From Barnesiella sp. (lineage in GTDB: Bacteria > Bacteroidota > Bacteroidia > Bacteroidales > Muribaculaceae), in NCBI GenBank assembly GCA_014801075.1, contig JAAVEW010000019.1, positions 10,006 to 74,005 of the forward strand: a DNA stretch of 64,000 nt. Direction: 5' to 3'. Below are positions 61,929-64,000 of the stretch, in pieces. The notes beneath the pieces are model-generated. The model was given only the letters and a program-made list of their open reading frames with translations. It was not told the origin of the DNA and ran no database searches. A program made the position numbers and the translations under genes. Numbering within the stretch: the first letter of the stretch is position 1; each line of letters begins with the position of its first letter.

Positions 61929-63014
61929 TCAGCGTTTGCCGGTGAAACTCTGCCCGGTGATGACACCACTGCCGTAGCACAACTTGCTGTCGGGGGAGTA
62001 AATCACGCCAAACTGGCCGGGTGCGATACCCTGCACCTTGCGCTCCGACTCCAGCAGATACTCGTCCTCGTCGATGCGATGGAGGGTGGCTTTAAAAAAT
62101 TCGGGCATGTGACGGTTCTTGAATGTCACGGCTATTTGGTCGGCATCGTTGCTCCACGGACAGCCCGAGATGAAGTGCATCTGGTTCATGTGAATTGTGT
62201 TGCCATACTGCTTCTCTGTGTCGTAGCCGTTGCTTACGTAGATGACATTGTCGCGGATGTTCTTCTTCACCACGTACCACGGACCGCCGCTCAATCCCAA
62301 GCCTTTACGCTGACCGATGGTGTGGAACCAATAGCCGCGGTGAGTACCGATTTTACGGCCGGTCTCAAGTTCGACAATCGCGCCCGGTTTCTCGCCGAGG
62401 TGACGGCGTATGAAGTCGTTATAGTCAATCTTGCCGAGGAAACATATGCCCTGCGAATCCTTGCGGAAAGCATTGGGCATCTTGGTGTTGACGGCAATTT
62501 CGCGTACACGTGACTTAGGCAGGTCACCGATGGGGAAGATGATATGTTCGAGCTGCTTGTAGGTGATGCGAGCCAGGAAGTCGGTCTGGTCTTTGACCGG
62601 GTCGGCCGCAGTTGCAAGCCACTTCTTGCCGTCGCGCATGACGGTGGTGGCGTAATGGCCCGTGGCAGTGAGGTCAAACTCGTGGCCCCAGCGCTCTTCA
62701 AAGAATCCGAACTTAATCATCTTGTTACACATGATGTCGGGGTTGGGCGTAAGACCGTCGCGCACCGATTGAAGCGCATACTCCATGACGTTGTCCCAAT
62801 ATTCGCGATGAAGCGAGACAACATCAAAGGGGAGATTGTATTTGCGAGCAATGTAGCCGCACATCTCTATGTCCTCTTCGGCCGAGCAATCGCCCTCGCC
62901 GTTGTCGAGTCCTATACGTATATAAAAGAGGTGGAGGTTGTGGCCCTGTTCGAGGAGCGTGTGAACAGCGACAGCGCTGTCAACTCCGCCTGATATCAAT
63001 ACGGCTATGTTCAT
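61929..63014 (-). CDS. mnmA: tRNA 2-thiouridylase
   Basis: Thiolates U34 of Lys, Glu and Gln tRNAs. The 361-residue protein has the ATP-PPase loop SGGVDSA (8-14), the catalytic nucleophile Cys96 in TPNPDIMCN and the persulfide cysteine Cys191 in [10 protein letters not shown], then the central and beta-barrel domains. A YHIDR-type second paralogue is common in Bacteroides; which of the two this is was not decided. It starts 1 bp after the DUF5106 gene's stop. Confidence 0.94.
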   Translation of the reverse strand: MNIAVLISGGVDSAVAVHTLLEQGHNLHLFYIRIGLDNGEGDCSAEEDIEMCGYIARKYNLPFDVVSLHREYWDNVMEYALQSVRDGLTPNPDIMCNKMIKFGFFEERWGHEFDLTATGHYATTVMRDGKKWLATAADPVKDQTDFLARITYKQLEHIIFPIGDLPKSRVREIAVNTKMPNAFRKDSQGICFLGKIDYNDFIRRHLGEKPGAIVELETGRKIGTHRGYWFHTIGQRKGLGLSGGPWYVVKKNIRDNVIYVSNGYDTEKQYGNTIHMNQMHFISGCPWSNDADQIAVTFKNRHMPEFFKATLHRIDEDEYLLESERKVQGIAPGQFGVIYSPDSKLCYGSGVITGQSFTGKR

Positions 63015-63015
63015 G

Positions 63016-63924
63016 TCAATGTGTCATTTTTGAATTAACAACGTGGAATGCTTCCAGCAGACTGTCGGGGTCGAGTGTCTTTGAAAGGATTACGCCCTCG
63101 GGGTTGAGATAGTAGAGAGCGGGGGTAGAACGCAGGTCATACTCATCCTCGACATCGGGAGTGGCGGCCACAATCCATCGGGAGTTGTAGTTGGCTACAC
63201 TCTGCGCCCAGTCGGCGGAGTAGTCGTCGGGGTAGATGCTGACAATGCGGAGCAGTCCTTCGTCGAGCAGCTGGTTGATGTTGTGGTCAGCCGAAAGGCG
63301 TATGCGGGTCATGCGACACTCATCGCAATCGGGGTCGTTGACAAAGAGGAGCACGTGGGCGCCGCGTGTTGAGCTGAGCGTCGAAGTGGTTCCGTCGCTC
63401 AGTGTGTACTTGAGTTCGGGAGCAACCTGTCCCACCTGAGTCTGCGTGAGCACCTTTGCCTCGTGGGCAATGCGCGCCTTGTTGGTCTTGGATATTTTCT
63501 TGTTGTTGACCACCGCGTTGGCAAACGGGAGGAATATCTCGTCGGATATGTAATCGGCGTTGCCGTTGTAGACGGCATCCTCGGCCAGCTCGGCAAGTGT
63601 CAGCAGTTTGTCGGGGGCTTTCTCATAGGCCGCTATAAGACGGCTTATGGAATTGTGGACGGTATCGGCCTGCGCGTAGGGGAGGAACGAGATGTAGTCC
63701 ATGAACGCACCCTTGAAGGCATCGCGGTTGAGAATAGCGCTCTGCATGTTGCATCGGTCCCAGAAATGCGACACGAGATACGAGGCGCGTTCCTGGAGCG
63801 TGGTGAGTTCGTCGGGCGCCTGAGGGTAGGGGAACAGTGACTGCGCGCTGTTGCCCGTTGACTGCGCTCCGCACATCAGACTGCCAAAAAGGCAGAGTGC
63901 TGTTATTGTATTGCGAAATTTCAT
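63016..63924 (-). CDS. DUF5106/thioredoxin-like exported protein
   Basis: A 302-residue periplasmic protein. The signal peptide is [21 protein letters not shown]. The N-terminal helical half (about 35-155) fits DUF5106, and the C-terminal half is a thioredoxin-like fold ([21 protein letters not shown] .. [20 protein letters not shown]) with a CxxC pair in DCDECR and a cis-Pro in RSTPALYYL. Probably a thiol-disulfide protein of the envelope. First gene of the seven-gene series, with a -7 element near the window edge. Confidence 0.85.
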   Translation of the reverse strand: MKFRNTITALCLFGSLMCGAQSTGNSAQSLFPYPQAPDELTTLQERASYLVSHFWDRCNMQSAILNRDAFKGAFMDYISFLPYAQADTVHNSISRLIAAYEKAPDKLLTLAELAEDAVYNGNADYISDEIFLPFANAVVNNKKISKTNKARIAHEAKVLTQTQVGQVAPELKYTLSDGTTSTLSSTRGAHVLLFVNDPDCDECRMTRIRLSADHNINQLLDEGLLRIVSIYPDDYSADWAQSVANYNSRWIVAATPDVEDEYDLRSTPALYYLNPEGVILSKTLDPDSLLEAFHVVNSKMTH

Positions 63925-63992
63925 ATTTTTTTAATATCGGTCAAATCTGTTACCAATAAAGAGATACGCTCTCTTCGGGGTAAAGTTATATG

Positions 63993-64000
63993 CAAAGTTA
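63993..64000 (-). promoter_or_regulatory. -7 element of DUF5106-mnmA operon
   Basis: Minus-strand TAACTTTG at the window edge, 69 bp upstream of the ATG. The -33 element would lie outside the window. Confidence 0.5.

Overview
The window reads as a chromosomal segment of a Bacteroidales bacterium, most likely a gut Muribaculaceae-type genome of roughly balanced base composition. Support: a short primary sigma factor (rpoD) convergent with a DUF4293 gene; Bacteroidetes-type promoters (a TAnnTTTG -7 element, often with TTG or TTTG about 19-23 bp further upstream) ahead of many genes and little use of strong Shine-Dalgarno sites; PPi-dependent phosphofructokinase; a BspA-like leucine-rich-repeat protein with a type IX secretion tail; and DUF6249/ECF-sigma, DUF5106 and YtxH/DUF1469 gene sets. 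The family-level placement is inference.

Layout. 1-2718: leuA-leuC (leuC runs off the left edge). 2969-4825: an AT-rich pair of unrecognised function, the first an M48-like protein with a changed zinc motif. 4883-7407: outer-membrane barrel, prmA and a YtxH/DUF1469 envelope operon. 7657-12868: gdhA, a TPR protein with DUF4293, and rpoD. 13114-18010: a NatAB-like ABC exporter, HtrA protease and an NlpC/P60 lipoprotein. 18011-21339: accessory zone with REP-like palindromes, then an AT-rich islet (HEPN-like protein, BspA-LRR protein, 82-residue protein, a probable structured RNA that forms a giant imperfect palindrome) bounded by two nearly identical ~84-bp direct repeats, each a terminator. 21340-26885: pfp, then an operon of ThiE-like protein, flippase-like protein, kdsB and M16-like peptidase. 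26959-27600: tandem and inverted repeats around tRNA-His. 27583-32328: operon panC-panD-ffh-folD-capA. 32479-43753: recR, an ECF sigma operon, ftsK-lolA-trxB-GNAT, DedA-rpe, a zeta-type toxin-antitoxin locus with a frameshifted toxin, a uracil-DNA-glycosylase-like gene and aquaporin. 43980-56376: AlgH, a PepSY-like lipoprotein, miaA with two unknowns, dipeptidyl peptidase IV, and a coiled-coil / PEP-binding pair, then efp. 56573-63924: a seven-gene operon DUF5106-mnmA-DUF151-MFS-rsmE-kdsA-TPR.

Most of the window is housekeeping: leucine and pantothenate synthesis, KDO supply (kdsA, kdsB), tRNA and rRNA modification (miaA, mnmA, rsmE), protein export (ffh), chromosome segregation (ftsK), envelope maintenance. 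The accessory signals are the 18352-21274 islet and its RNA/palindrome, the 2969-4825 pair, the zeta locus, and a recurring pattern of short (14-21 bp) tandem duplications in gaps, mostly close to stop codons of minus-strand genes. No rRNA, CRISPR array, transposase or prophage was found.
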